Shown in pieces: positions 52,876 through 61,104 of a DNA stretch of 64,000 nt. Both the position numbers and the translations under genes were made by a program. How positions within the stretch are numbered: position 1 is the first letter of the stretch; the number at the start of each line of letters is the position of its first letter. The stretch is from UBA1794 sp050946375 (GTDB lineage: Bacteria; Bacteroidota; Bacteroidia; Bacteroidales; Bacteroidaceae). The notes beneath the pieces are model-generated. The model searched no databases. It worked only from the letters and a program-made list of their open reading frames with translations, and was not told the origin of the DNA. The stretch covers positions 191,985 to 255,984 of the forward strand of contig JBMNUT010000003.1 of NCBI GenBank assembly GCA_050946375.1, written 5' to 3'.

Positions 52876-55800
52876 TTATTCTACGGGCTCTATTCGGTTG
52901 GGATATACGTACCAGAGGTAGCCTTCTACTTCGGCATGCCCCATTTCGCGCAGCAGTTTCATGTAGCCGCTTACCTGGTCGCGATATTCTTCGCGAGGGG
53001 TTCCGAACTTGAAGTCTACGACTATTATCCGTCCGTCCAGTGCCATGACGCGGTCGGGACGGTGTATCCGGCAGACTTTCTCGCCCGGTTGGCGCGAGAG
53101 GATGCTGCACTCGTTGTACACCTTGGCAGAACCGTCGTACCAGTGTCTTGCCTGCGGATGAGCGAGGGCTTTGCGGGTGATGCGGCGTGCCTCGTCCTGT
53201 TCCTTTCGGGTGAATACGCCTTCGGAGTAGAACTGCTCCAGCGCCGGCTCCAGATCGTCGGCTGTACGGATGGAAGCGAACAGGGCATGCAGGGTTTTGC
53301 CCCGGTCGAGATAGCTTTTTCCTTCGGTCTGCTCTTCTTCGCCACCACGGGCAATGAAGGCGGCCGAGCGGTTGGATTGCCGGAACTCCATGCGGAACGA
53401 GTGGGAACACATGTGGGCCGTCGTCTCGTCGGCGGGCGGAAGAAACGGATTGGGACTCTTCTCTTTTTGTTCTTCGCCGGGGGAAGTGCTTTCGAAGAGC
53501 GGCAGGCCGAAATGAAAGACTTGCACCGCTTCCGAAAAAGATGCAGTGGTTTCCGGCTGAAGCCTTGCATCTTTTTCCTCTTCGCCTTGCATCTTTTTCT
53601 GTTCTTCCTCGCTCCATTGTGCACCGGGCAGGGCGTCGGCCGGGTCTTCCTGCAGCACTTCTTCCATGAGGCTGCCCATGGAGCGGTTTTTGCCCTGGCT
53701 CCAGATAATCAGGCGCTCTTTGGGTCGCGTCAGGGCTACGTAGAGCAGATTCAGATTGTCTACCCACTGTTGCAGCTTTTCTTGCTCATAATCGGCATGA
53801 AACAGCGACTGATTCATCTCCTTCACGTAGGCTACGGGCAGAATGGGCGGGCCTGAAAACAGTTCGTCCCGAGGGGTTCCGCACCAGAGTATATCGCCGT
53901 TTCGCTCCAGTTCCCAGTCGCAGAAGGGGAGCAGAACGGTGTGGAACTCCAGTCCCTTCGAGGCATGAATCGTAAGGATGCGCACTCCGTCGGCCGAATT
54001 GCCCGGTATGGTCTGCCGGGAGAGCGTGTCGTCCCAGAACGAGAGGAAGTCGCTCAGGTTGGAACTGCCGAGACGCAGGTATTCCTGCACCTTGTCGAAA
54101 AAGAAAAGCAGGTAGGCGTCTTGTCCGGCAATGCGGTCCAGTTCGAGAATGCGGTAGGTGCGTTCGAGCAATTCCTGCAGGGGGAGCGCATGCAGTTCCT
54201 CCTGTTTGTACCAGGCTTCGGGCAATATGCCGGCGGTCGGTTGGGCGGTTGTGGCGACGGGCGGGTTGGAAAGTACGGTTTGTTGTGCCCGGTCGTCGCC
54301 GCAGACTGCTTCTTTCCAGTGTACGGCCAGGGTGGCTGCCGCCAGCTTGTCACTGCCGTCGGCCAGTACCCGCAGGGCTTCGATTAGCAGTCCTACGGCA
54401 ACCGACGAGTCGAGGCGGTAGGTTTCGTTGCTGATGAGCCGTATTTCCGGGGCGTGGAGGCTGAAGTAGTCGGCCACGGGGGCAATGTCTTTTTTGTATC
54501 GGAAGAGCAGGGCGATGTCTTTCTGCTGCATGCCGGCAGTCAGGAGTCCGCGTATGGTGGACAGCAGCTGGGCACTTGTCGCTTCCTGATAGGCGTCTTT
54601 GTCTTTCGTCTTCAGCATGCGCAGCTCGACACAGCCGGTGGTTTGCTTGTCGGGATAGTGCTGGATTACGTCGGAGTAGGCCGTGCCGAGTGCTTCTCCG
54701 CTGCTGGAACACTCGGTGGCATACTGCCGGTTGAGCCGTTCGACCAGGCGGGGAAACAGAAAGTTGTTGAATCGTATAACGTTTTCCGCACTTCGCCGGT
54801 TGGTGTCCAGCCGGCGTTCTTCGACGGGGAAGGGGCCGAACTGTCCGCTGAGTCCGTTCAGTATCTTCCATTCGCCGCCGCGCCAGCGGTAAATGCTTTG
54901 CTTGACGTCGCCCACGATGAGGGAGTCTTCGTTTTGTGACAGGCATTCGGTGAGCAGAAGCTCGAAGTTTTTCCACTGGAGCAGCGAGGTATCCTGAAAT
55001 TCGTCTATCATGACGTGGCGGATTTGCGTTCCGCTTTTTTCGAAAACGAAGGAGAAATCGTCGTTGCCAATCAGTGCATGCAGCAAACTGTTGGTATCGG
55101 CCAGGAGGAAACGCCCCAAGCGCTCGTTCTCTTGTTGTACGGATTCGCTGATGCGGGAGAGCAGCCCGATGTTGTAAATGTGGGTCAGTGCCAGCCGGAG
55201 TGTATAGTAGAGAGGAAGAATCTCCTTTCGGTATTTTTCAGCCTCGTCAAGCAACGGGAGCAGAAGTCGCTGTCCGAGGTCGGCAATCTCCTCACGCCGC
55301 GGACTACTGGCGGCAGTCCATCCTTCTTCGCCATCCATGAGTTTGAGCAAAGTGGGCTTCAGAATTTCCTCGTCGGACAGCTCCGTACAGTCGTTCAGCC
55401 TTTGGAAATAGCCGAACAGGGGAAAGCTCTTTTTCTTCTTGAAGTCATCGCTGGTCAGATTGTACTGCTCCAGTATCTGGTAGAAGCGGCCGGAAAACTC
55501 CCGGAGGTGCGCTTCTATTTCCTTACGCTTCCTGAGTAATTGGCTGCGGTAGCTGCGTATGAATCCAGACTGGCTGAGGCAACGGTGCATTTCCTGCTTG
55601 TATCGGGCAAAATCCTCGCGGAAAATCTCTTTTCCAAAGTCGTTTATCCGCTGAACGACGTTCCAACTTTTTCCTTCCCCCGTCTGTTCGTCCATATAGT
55701 CCAGTATCCAAGTCAGCAATTCGCTGCCTTGTTTCACGTCGCGAAGGAGGTTTTCGACGGCTTCCCTGACGACTTTGTCCTGATCGAGTTCGATATCCAG

Positions 55801-56187
55801 GCCGGGGCTTAGCTCTAATTCGCGAGCCAGGTTGCGCATGACGGATTGGAAGAAGGAGTCTATCGTCTCGACGCGGAAGCGGCCGAAATCATGCACGATT
55901 CTTGTGAGCGCTTCCCGCGTCCGTTCCTGAATGACTTGTTCCGGGAGTCCGGTAGTTTCGCGCAGTACTTTCAGATAAGGGGCTCCTTCGGGAAGCTGGT
56001 GGCTCAGTGCAAAGAGCTGGCCCAGGATGCGTTCTTTCATTTCGGCCGTGGCCTTGTGGGTAAAGGTTACGGCTAAAATCTGACGGTACGACAGGGGATT
56101 GGCCAGCAGGAGTTTGATGTATTCGACTGCCAGGGTGAAGGTCTTTCCCGATCCTGCCGAGGCTTTATAGACAATCAGTTTGCTCAT
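52876..56187 (-). CDS. AddA/RecB-like UvrD helicase-nuclease subunit
   Basis: A 1103-residue SF1A helicase with a C-terminal nuclease. Walker A is KASAGSGKTFTLA (about 8-20), Walker B is VMIDEFQDTS near residue 395, and late motifs include ILTIHASKGLEF and LLYVALTRPKERLI. The nuclease domain has GRIIVVDFKFG and DQVSGYMKLLREM. It loads on DNA ends and, with the AddB-like partner, resects them for RecA. A charged linker at about residues 850-905 contains a run of interspersed-repeat units in frame (53519-53603). It starts 29 bases upstream (map position) from menA's stop and shares its strand. Confidence 0.88.
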   Translation of the reverse strand: MSKLIVYKASAGSGKTFTLAVEYIKLLLANPLSYRQILAVTFTHKATAEMKERILGQLFALSHQLPEGAPYLKVLRETTGLPEQVIQERTREALTRIVHDFGRFRVETIDSFFQSVMRNLARELELSPGLDIELDQDKVVREAVENLLRDVKQGSELLTWILDYMDEQTGEGKSWNVVQRINDFGKEIFREDFARYKQEMHRCLSQSGFIRSYRSQLLRKRKEIEAHLREFSGRFYQILEQYNLTSDDFKKKKSFPLFGYFQRLNDCTELSDEEILKPTLLKLMDGEEGWTAASSPRREEIADLGQRLLLPLLDEAEKYRKEILPLYYTLRLALTHIYNIGLLSRISESVQQENERLGRFLLADTNSLLHALIGNDDFSFVFEKSGTQIRHVMIDEFQDTSLLQWKNFELLLTECLSQNEDSLIVGDVKQSIYRWRGGEWKILNGLSGQFGPFPVEERRLDTNRRSAENVIRFNNFLFPRLVERLNRQYATECSSSGEALGTAYSDVIQHYPDKQTTGCVELRMLKTKDKDAYQEATSAQLLSTIRGLLTAGMQQKDIALLFRYKKDIAPVADYFSLHAPEIRLISNETYRLDSSVAVGLLIEALRVLADGSDKLAAATLAVHWKEAVCGDDRAQQTVLSNPPVATTAQPTAGILPEAWYKQEELHALPLQELLERTYRILELDRIAGQDAYLLFFFDKVQEYLRLGSSNLSDFLSFWDDTLSRQTIPGNSADGVRILTIHASKGLEFHTVLLPFCDWELERNGDILWCGTPRDELFSGPPILPVAYVKEMNQSLFHADYEQEKLQQWVDNLNLLYVALTRPKERLIIWSQGKNRSMGSLMEEVLQEDPADALPGAQWSEEEQKKMQGEEEKDARLQPETTASFSEAVQVFHFGLPLFESTSPGEEQKEKSPNPFLPPADETTAHMCSHSFRMEFRQSNRSAAFIARGGEEEQTEGKSYLDRGKTLHALFASIRTADDLEPALEQFYSEGVFTRKEQDEARRITRKALAHPQARHWYDGSAKVYNECSILSRQPGEKVCRIHRPDRVMALDGRIIVVDFKFGTPREEYRDQVSGYMKLLREMGHAEVEGYLWYVYPNRIEPVE
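53519..53603. repeat. Interspersed short-repeat cluster, copy 9, inside the AddA-like gene
   Basis: Three units read on the plus strand: GAAAAAGATGCAGTGGTTTCC, CCTTGCATCTTTTTCC and CCTTGCATCTTTTTCTG, spaced about 20-25 bases. They are in frame, encode part of a polar linker (around KKMQGEEEKDARLQPE and SFSEAVQVF), and break no helicase or nuclease motif. Confidence 0.75.
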
Positions 56188-56216
56188 GGTGGAAATAGGC
56201 TCTTGGAAAATGTTTT

Positions 56217-57113
56217 TTAGGTAAGGAGGTGAGTGAGGACGAAGGCTATGGACAAGATGCCGGAGAACAGCAGTTGGAGTTGGGCGGTGCGCTCATCCAA
56301 ATGAAGAATGCACGTGCTGTCTCCCTGCAGGTAGCGTTGAAGGGTACGGAGATTGCCCCAGGTTGCGGGAATGACAAGCAGTACGGACAAGGAGGCTGGC
56401 GGAAGTTGACCCACTGCTACGCATAAAACAATCCAGAGAAGGGGCAAAATCAGTTCAACCCGGTAGATTATGGCCGAAAGGCGGGTGCCTAACCGGATGG
56501 GGAGGGTGGATATCTGCGCCTGGCGGTCGTTGTCCTGGTCGCGCAGGTTATTGATGTGCAGAATAGCTACGGTGATTAAGCCTACGGGCAGGGCGATGGT
56601 CCACAAAACCGAATAGTGAAATGCTCCGGTGGCTATGAGCGAAGTGCCGAGTGCGGGCAGCAATGCGTAAGCGACGAAGATGACGAAGTCGCCGGCTGCG
56701 TGGTATTTGAAAAAAGGATAGGCCAGTGTGCAGCAAATACCGCCTAAACCAATCCACAGCAGGGAGGGCTGCGTGAAGAGCAGCAGGCCGATGCCAGAAA
56801 GGGCGGCAGCGGTCAGTAAAAACAGGCTTAGAATAAGGATTTCCCGCGGTTGGAATATTTTGTTGACCAGTGATTTTGCACTTGAAGATTCTGTGCAGTC
56901 TATGCCTCGGCGATAGTCGAAATAGTCACTCCAGGTGTTTCCTGCTGCGTGGAACAGCAGGATGCTGACCAAGGCCCACAGGCAATAGCCGACGTGGATT
57001 TCGGTTTCGGTCCAAAGGAGGTAGCAGGAGGTCACGACGACCGGCATGGCCGAGGCTGGAAATGACCACGGACGGACAGCAATCGCCCATTCTTTAAGAG
57101 GATGTCGATTCAT
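56217..57113 (-). CDS. menA: 1,4-dihydroxy-2-naphthoate polyprenyltransferase (MenA)
   Basis: A 298-residue UbiA-superfamily membrane enzyme with about eight helices. The two acidic metal-binding motifs are NTWSDYFDYRRGID (N-x3-D-x2-D-type, near residue 65) and NNLRDQDNDRQA (near residue 185). It joins the prenyl chain to DHNA in menaquinone synthesis; menG in this window does the final methylation. Start at 57113 (MNRHPLKEW) rather than the open extension to 57209, which is not family-like. Specificity among UbiA members rests on the tightly MenA-like DYFDYRRGID motif. Confidence 0.88.
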   Translation of the reverse strand: MNRHPLKEWAIAVRPWSFPASAMPVVVTSCYLLWTETEIHVGYCLWALVSILLFHAAGNTWSDYFDYRRGIDCTESSSAKSLVNKIFQPREILILSLFLLTAAALSGIGLLLFTQPSLLWIGLGGICCTLAYPFFKYHAAGDFVIFVAYALLPALGTSLIATGAFHYSVLWTIALPVGLITVAILHINNLRDQDNDRQAQISTLPIRLGTRLSAIIYRVELILPLLWIVLCVAVGQLPPASLSVLLVIPATWGNLRTLQRYLQGDSTCILHLDERTAQLQLLFSGILSIAFVLTHLLT

Positions 57114-57205
57114 TGTTGACAGGAAAATAGCGTTAATGAGGAGCAAAGGTAGGGAAACTATTCGGTATTCCCATGCCGGTGTCTGGGCAAAAGCCGTCTT
57201 TTTCG

Positions 57206-58243
57206 TCACACTCCACCGGTCAGAAAAGCCAGGATGCGGTTGCGCTGGATGAAATACCGCACGAGGAACAGGGGAATGAGCACGCCCAGGATGAGGGCCA
57301 ACAGGAGTGCCGCAAAATAAGATGCGGGATTATAGAGCCCGATGTGCTCGTAGAGGAGGCGTACCGCGTAGACTCCGGCCATGTGGAAGAGGTAGATGTG
57401 GGCGCTGTACTTGCCCAACAGGCTGAGTACGTTGCCGCTTCGGGAAAGAAAGCCGGGGCGGATTGGGTCGTTGCCTGCAGGAAAGAGCAGACAGGAGAGA
57501 TAGACGACGGATAAAGTGCCGCATGTTCCGCGTAAAACATGCAGTACTTTTCCCCAATTCCCTTGCAGGTCTGTAAGAAAAGCTACGGTGTAAACTGCCA
57601 CCGCGATGAGGAAAAGTGCCAAAGGCCGCGTCGGAGGCTTCCTGAGGATGGGGAAGAGGCACATGCCGAGGTAGAAGTAGATGAGGAAGTTCCCTACGTA
57701 ACTCAGGTAAAAGATACCGGGCAGCGGAGCGAAAAGCAGTACTACTGCTGCGATGCCCGTCCATAGATAAGCGCCGCCCGGCAGGCGTGTGGTGATGATG
57801 GCCAGCAGGAATATGAGAAACAGGGTGTAGATAAACCAGAGGAACACGGCCGACCCGCCGACGTTCTCGTAGCAGATCCGGAGCAGATAGGAGAGGGTTA
57901 CGGGCTCGCGTACCGTAAGAAAATGCCCCAGGAGGAAGTTGGTTCCGGCAATCAGCAGGGAGATGAAGAAATAGGGCACCATCAAGCGCTTGAATTTCTT
58001 ACCGAGAAAGTGGGGAATGCTGATGGTACGTCCTGAAGCGGATGCGCGTGCCAGCGAATTCTGAAACAGGAATCCGGAGAGAATCATGAAGAGGGGCATG
58101 TGGAACGTGTAAATCCAATCTTTCAGGGCCAGGTAGCTTTCGGGCATATAGCGTGGACTTGTGAAGTGTCCGGCAATCACCAGCAGGATGCCGATGCCTT
58201 TGGCTATCGAGACGAAACGGTAAGATTGGGAGTTGGGTTGCAT
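57206..58243 (-). CDS. Acyltransferase 3 family membrane protein
   Basis: A 345-residue, ten-helix O-acyltransferase-type protein. Seen: FVSIAKGIGILLVIAGHFTSP with the catalytic histidine near residue 22, then FHMPLFMILSGFLFQNS, and hydrophobic helices to the end. Such proteins transfer acetyl or other acyl groups to cell-surface glycans. It is on the same strand as the C11 protease genes, 32 bases after the clostripain gene. Substrate unknown. Confidence 0.88.
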   Translation of the reverse strand: MQPNSQSYRFVSIAKGIGILLVIAGHFTSPRYMPESYLALKDWIYTFHMPLFMILSGFLFQNSLARASASGRTISIPHFLGKKFKRLMVPYFFISLLIAGTNFLLGHFLTVREPVTLSYLLRICYENVGGSAVFLWFIYTLFLIFLLAIITTRLPGGAYLWTGIAAVVLLFAPLPGIFYLSYVGNFLIYFYLGMCLFPILRKPPTRPLALFLIAVAVYTVAFLTDLQGNWGKVLHVLRGTCGTLSVVYLSCLLFPAGNDPIRPGFLSRSGNVLSLLGKYSAHIYLFHMAGVYAVRLLYEHIGLYNPASYFAALLLALILGVLIPLFLVRYFIQRNRILAFLTGGV

Positions 58244-58275
58244 GCCTCAGGAGAAAAGACGGGAGCGGGATGGGA

Positions 58276-59595
58276 TTACGGCTGATAGCGTTCGCTCATG
58301 GAGAGGCCGCTGTCCTGATACCAGGAGAGCTCCAATGTCTTCCGCAAGGCTGATTCTCGGTAAGGGTCCGTAGGGGGAATGTAGGTAGACAGGCCGCAAA
58401 CCCGTGAGGAGTTGTAGGGCAATATCATGGTTTCGCCGTCGTAGGATACGCTGAGATAGTCCAAATGGGCGTATTGTACGATGAGTTCTCTCAGTTGCTG
58501 GCGCAGTTGAGCTGCAGTTTCGGCCGGGGCTATGCTGTCGATAAGCAAGGCTATGTCGTAAAGCGGATAGTCGGGATATTCCGTGACTGTAGGGGTTTCT
58601 GCCTCATACAGCTGCATGTCGGCCCGTTTGAGAGAGGCGATTCGTTGAAGTGCTCCTTCATTTTCTGAAAGCATTTGCTTGAAAGACTGGGCGAAACTGC
58701 TCAATTTGGTCAAATCATACACTCCGCACGATGCGAAATTGTCCCACTTATACGCATTTGTGGCATACGAAGTGGTGTATTGATTGATTACGTTGGTCAA
58801 ATCATATACATCCATTCGCAGCAACTTGGAGACAACTGATTCGTAGGGGAAGCCCGCTCCGGGAACGCTGTTAGGGGCTGCTATCATATAGTGGGCATAA
58901 TCCTTCAGTTCGTAGGCTGTTTCAAGATTTCCCATCAGGCAAGCGTCGAACATGATGTAGTGTAGATAGGGAATGCCTGTGAGTGCTTCGCACAGATCGG
59001 TAATGTTCATTGTGTACGAAGGCGTGCTTGATGAATAATTTCCATTATCGTTGCCGACAATAGCCTCCGAACCAAATGAATAAGGCTGTATCCAAGACGA
59101 AATGATGTCATTCAATTCTTTGTACGAAGAGTTGCTGTACAGACTGCCATTTGCATGGGAACTGAGAATAAGTCCGAGGCTGTCTGCCGGATATCGGGTG
59201 TAGGCATCTTTCAAGACTTGGTTCATAATGTCCGGATCGGTGGAGTGTTGATCGTCGTAAGTCTTGATGATTTCTTCCTTTACGCTACCGTCGGAGGCTT
59301 TGTACAGACGCGAAAGCGTCGGAGATGCCCCGTCGTCGATGTAAATAAGCCAGTTGGTTCCGTTCGGTGCATCCCTGTATCCTTTAATCATCGCATCGAT
59401 GTTGTAGCGATAATAGCCAAGGGTTGTCAGGTTATTCTCCCCGATTATGTAGTTCAAGACAGTCCTCGATATGGAAGAAGACGAGGAGGTATGCCGCCGA
59501 ATCAGGTCGTCTTCATCGTCGGAGTTACATGAGGCTAAGAAAAAAACGGGAAGGAAAAGAACGGCAAGCCGAGTGAGAAACAGCTGGAATCGCAT
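58276..59595 (-). CDS. Clostripain family (C11) cysteine protease lipoprotein
   Basis: A 439-residue exported protease. Lipoprotein signal MRFQLFLTRLAVLFLPVFFLASC (broken for quotation after residue 20) with lipidated Cys23, followed by an acidic DDEDD and Ser-rich spacer. The caspase-like catalytic dyad is visible: H147 in LSSHANGS and C219 in FDACLMGN. C11 enzymes cut after Arg or Lys and often self-activate. Start at 59595; an upstream in-frame ATG adds 20 residues and would disrupt the signal. It lies 5 bases after the small secreted protein gene, so the two are co-transcribed. Confidence 0.9.
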   Translation of the reverse strand: MRFQLFLTRLAVLFLPVFFLASCNSDDEDDLIRRHTSSSSSISRTVLNYIIGENNLTTLGYYRYNIDAMIKGYRDAPNGTNWLIYIDDGASPTLSRLYKASDGSVKEEIIKTYDDQHSTDPDIMNQVLKDAYTRYPADSLGLILSSHANGSLYSNSSYKELNDIISSWIQPYSFGSEAIVGNDNGNYSSSTPSYTMNITDLCEALTGIPYLHYIMFDACLMGNLETAYELKDYAHYMIAAPNSVPGAGFPYESVVSKLLRMDVYDLTNVINQYTTSYATNAYKWDNFASCGVYDLTKLSSFAQSFKQMLSENEGALQRIASLKRADMQLYEAETPTVTEYPDYPLYDIALLIDSIAPAETAAQLRQQLRELIVQYAHLDYLSVSYDGETMILPYNSSRVCGLSTYIPPTDPYRESALRKTLELSWYQDSGLSMSERYQP

Positions 59596-59600
59596 TGCAT

Positions 59601-60038
59601 TTATTGAATTATCGGATTGGTAAATTTGAAATCGCTCTGCGGCAAAATTCTCCAATAGACTTTTTCTTTGTCATATCTCTTCATGACTTTCTGAAGTTGC
59701 TTGTTGGTCTTTTTGGGAGACTTGCTGAAAAAAACGATGCACGTAGGGAGTTCTACGCCTTTGTCCAATAAGTAACTTTTCATTTGGTCGCTGTATAATC
59801 CGCGTTGGAGCAGGATTCCGTGCGAACCGATCTGGGCACTGTCGAGTTGCTGTATATCGGTCAGGAAGGCAGTGGAGTCGGCAAACGAGAAAGAGAAGCC
59901 AAACAGGTAAACTGTCTCGTAGTCGATTTGATTGTCTTCCTTCTTGGAATCTTGCTTACTGTTTACGGCGAATACGCTCGAAATGGAAAGTATCGCTGCC
60001 AAAAAGGCAGCGACTAAGGGAAATGATTTTCTCATCAT
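59601..60038 (-). CDS. Small secreted protein of unknown function
   Basis: A 145-residue protein with a signal peptide (FPLVAAFLAAILSISSVFA, about residues 6-24). The mature part is YETVYLFGFSFSFADSTAFLTDIQQLDSAQ-like (quoted ends: YETVYLFGFSFSF, DIQQLDSAQ) and later IVFFSKSPKKTNKQLQKVMKRY. It is conserved in Bacteroidota to my recollection, without assigned function. It precedes the C11 protease gene by 5 bases and may be its partner, chaperone or inhibitor. Confidence 0.75.
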   Translation of the reverse strand: MMRKSFPLVAAFLAAILSISSVFAVNSKQDSKKEDNQIDYETVYLFGFSFSFADSTAFLTDIQQLDSAQIGSHGILLQRGLYSDQMKSYLLDKGVELPTCIVFFSKSPKKTNKQLQKVMKRYDKEKVYWRILPQSDFKFTNPIIQ

Positions 60039-60089
60039 TTAGCAATCTAAGCAGAAGTAAAATTGTAAAATACTACCTCCTTGTTTATG

Positions 60090-60950
60090 TTATCCTAAAT
60101 AAGATTTCAGTAATTCGCATCGTGAATTGGTACGCAGACGACGGATTGCTTTCTCTTTGATCTGGCGGACACGCTCACGAGTGAGGCCGAATTTGTCGCC
60201 AATCTCTTCCAGAGTCATTTCCTGGCAGCCTATTCCAAAGAACATCTGTATGATCTCTTTTTCGCGTTCCGAGAGTGTCGACAGGGCGCGGTCTATCTCT
60301 TTGGACAAAGACTCATTGATGAGCGAGCGGTCTGCCATGGGTGAGTCGTCATTGACCAACACATCCAGCAGGCTGTTGTCTTCGCCTTCCACGAAAGGTG
60401 CGTCGACGGAAATGTGCCGACCCGATACCTTTAACGTATCAACTATCTTGTCTACCGGGATTTCCAACTCGTCGGCCAGCTCTTCGGGCGAGGGGCGCCG
60501 TTCATTTTCCTGCTCAAATTTGGAAAATGCCTTGCTGATCTTGTTCAGCGAACCGACCTGGTTAAGAGGCAGGCGGACAATACGGCTTTGTTCAGCCAAA
60601 GCCTGTAATATGGATTGGCGAATCCACCATACGGCATAGGAGATGAACTTAAATCCACGTGTCTCATCGAATTTCTCTGCGGCCTTTATCAGTCCCAGGT
60701 TTCCCTCATTGATAAGATCCGGCAAACTAAGTCCCTGGTTCTGGTATTGCTTAGCCACCGAAACTACGAAGCGCAGGTTGGCTCTTGTCAACTTTTCCAG
60801 CGCTGCGCGGTCATGCTTGCGGATTCGTTGTGCGAGTTCTACTTCTTCTTCTACCGTAATCAAGTCTTCACGTCCGATTTCTTGAAGGTATTTGTCCAGA
60901 GAGGCACTCTCTCTGTTCGTAATACTTTTGGTAATTTTTAATTGTCTCAT
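60090..60950 (-). CDS. rpoD: RNA polymerase primary sigma factor
   Basis: A 286-residue sigma-70 protein. Region 1.2 is RESASLDKYLQEIGRE. Region 2 has RFVVSVAKQYQNQGLSLPDL and FKFISYAVWWIRQSILQAL. Region 3 is LAEQSRIVRLPLNQVGSLNK. Region 4 ends with the helix-turn-helix TLEEIGDKFGLTRERVRQIK. Region 1.1 is absent, which is typical of the Bacteroides primary sigma (about 286 aa), the factor that reads TTTG/TAnnTTTG. Start at 60950; a matching -7 box lies on the minus strand at 60976-60983. Confidence 0.96.
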   Translation of the reverse strand: MRQLKITKSITNRESASLDKYLQEIGREDLITVEEEVELAQRIRKHDRAALEKLTRANLRFVVSVAKQYQNQGLSLPDLINEGNLGLIKAAEKFDETRGFKFISYAVWWIRQSILQALAEQSRIVRLPLNQVGSLNKISKAFSKFEQENERRPSPEELADELEIPVDKIVDTLKVSGRHISVDAPFVEGEDNSLLDVLVNDDSPMADRSLINESLSKEIDRALSTLSEREKEIIQMFFGIGCQEMTLEEIGDKFGLTRERVRQIKEKAIRRLRTNSRCELLKSYLG

Positions 60951-60975
60951 CCTTATCTTATTACGAATTGATATG

Positions 60976-60983
60976 CAAATATA
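60976..60983 (-). promoter_or_regulatory. Bacteroides-type -7 box for rpoD
   Basis: Minus-strand TATATTTG fits TAnnTTTG, 26 bases before the start; a TTTA 18 bases further upstream is a weak -33 candidate. The sigma factor may drive its own promoter. Confidence 0.6.
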
Positions 60984-61002
60984 CAACTTCTCTCAACTGC
61001 TT

Positions 61003-61043
61003 AAACGGGCGAATGACGTTTTTATTGTCATTCGCCCGCTTTT
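61003..61043. terminator. Hairpin between htrA and rpoD
   Basis: A 12-bp stem, CGGGCGAATGAC (61006-61017) with GTCATTCGCCCG (61027-61038). The minus-strand tail for htrA is short (TTTAA); the plus-strand tail is richer in T (CTTTTATTTTT). It probably ends htrA transcription before the rpoD promoter. Confidence 0.75.
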
Positions 61044-61104
61044 ATTTTTAGTCGAAAGGGAAACTTTTTATTTTCCCCTTCTCGAGGTACTTACTTCCAA
61101 AAGC

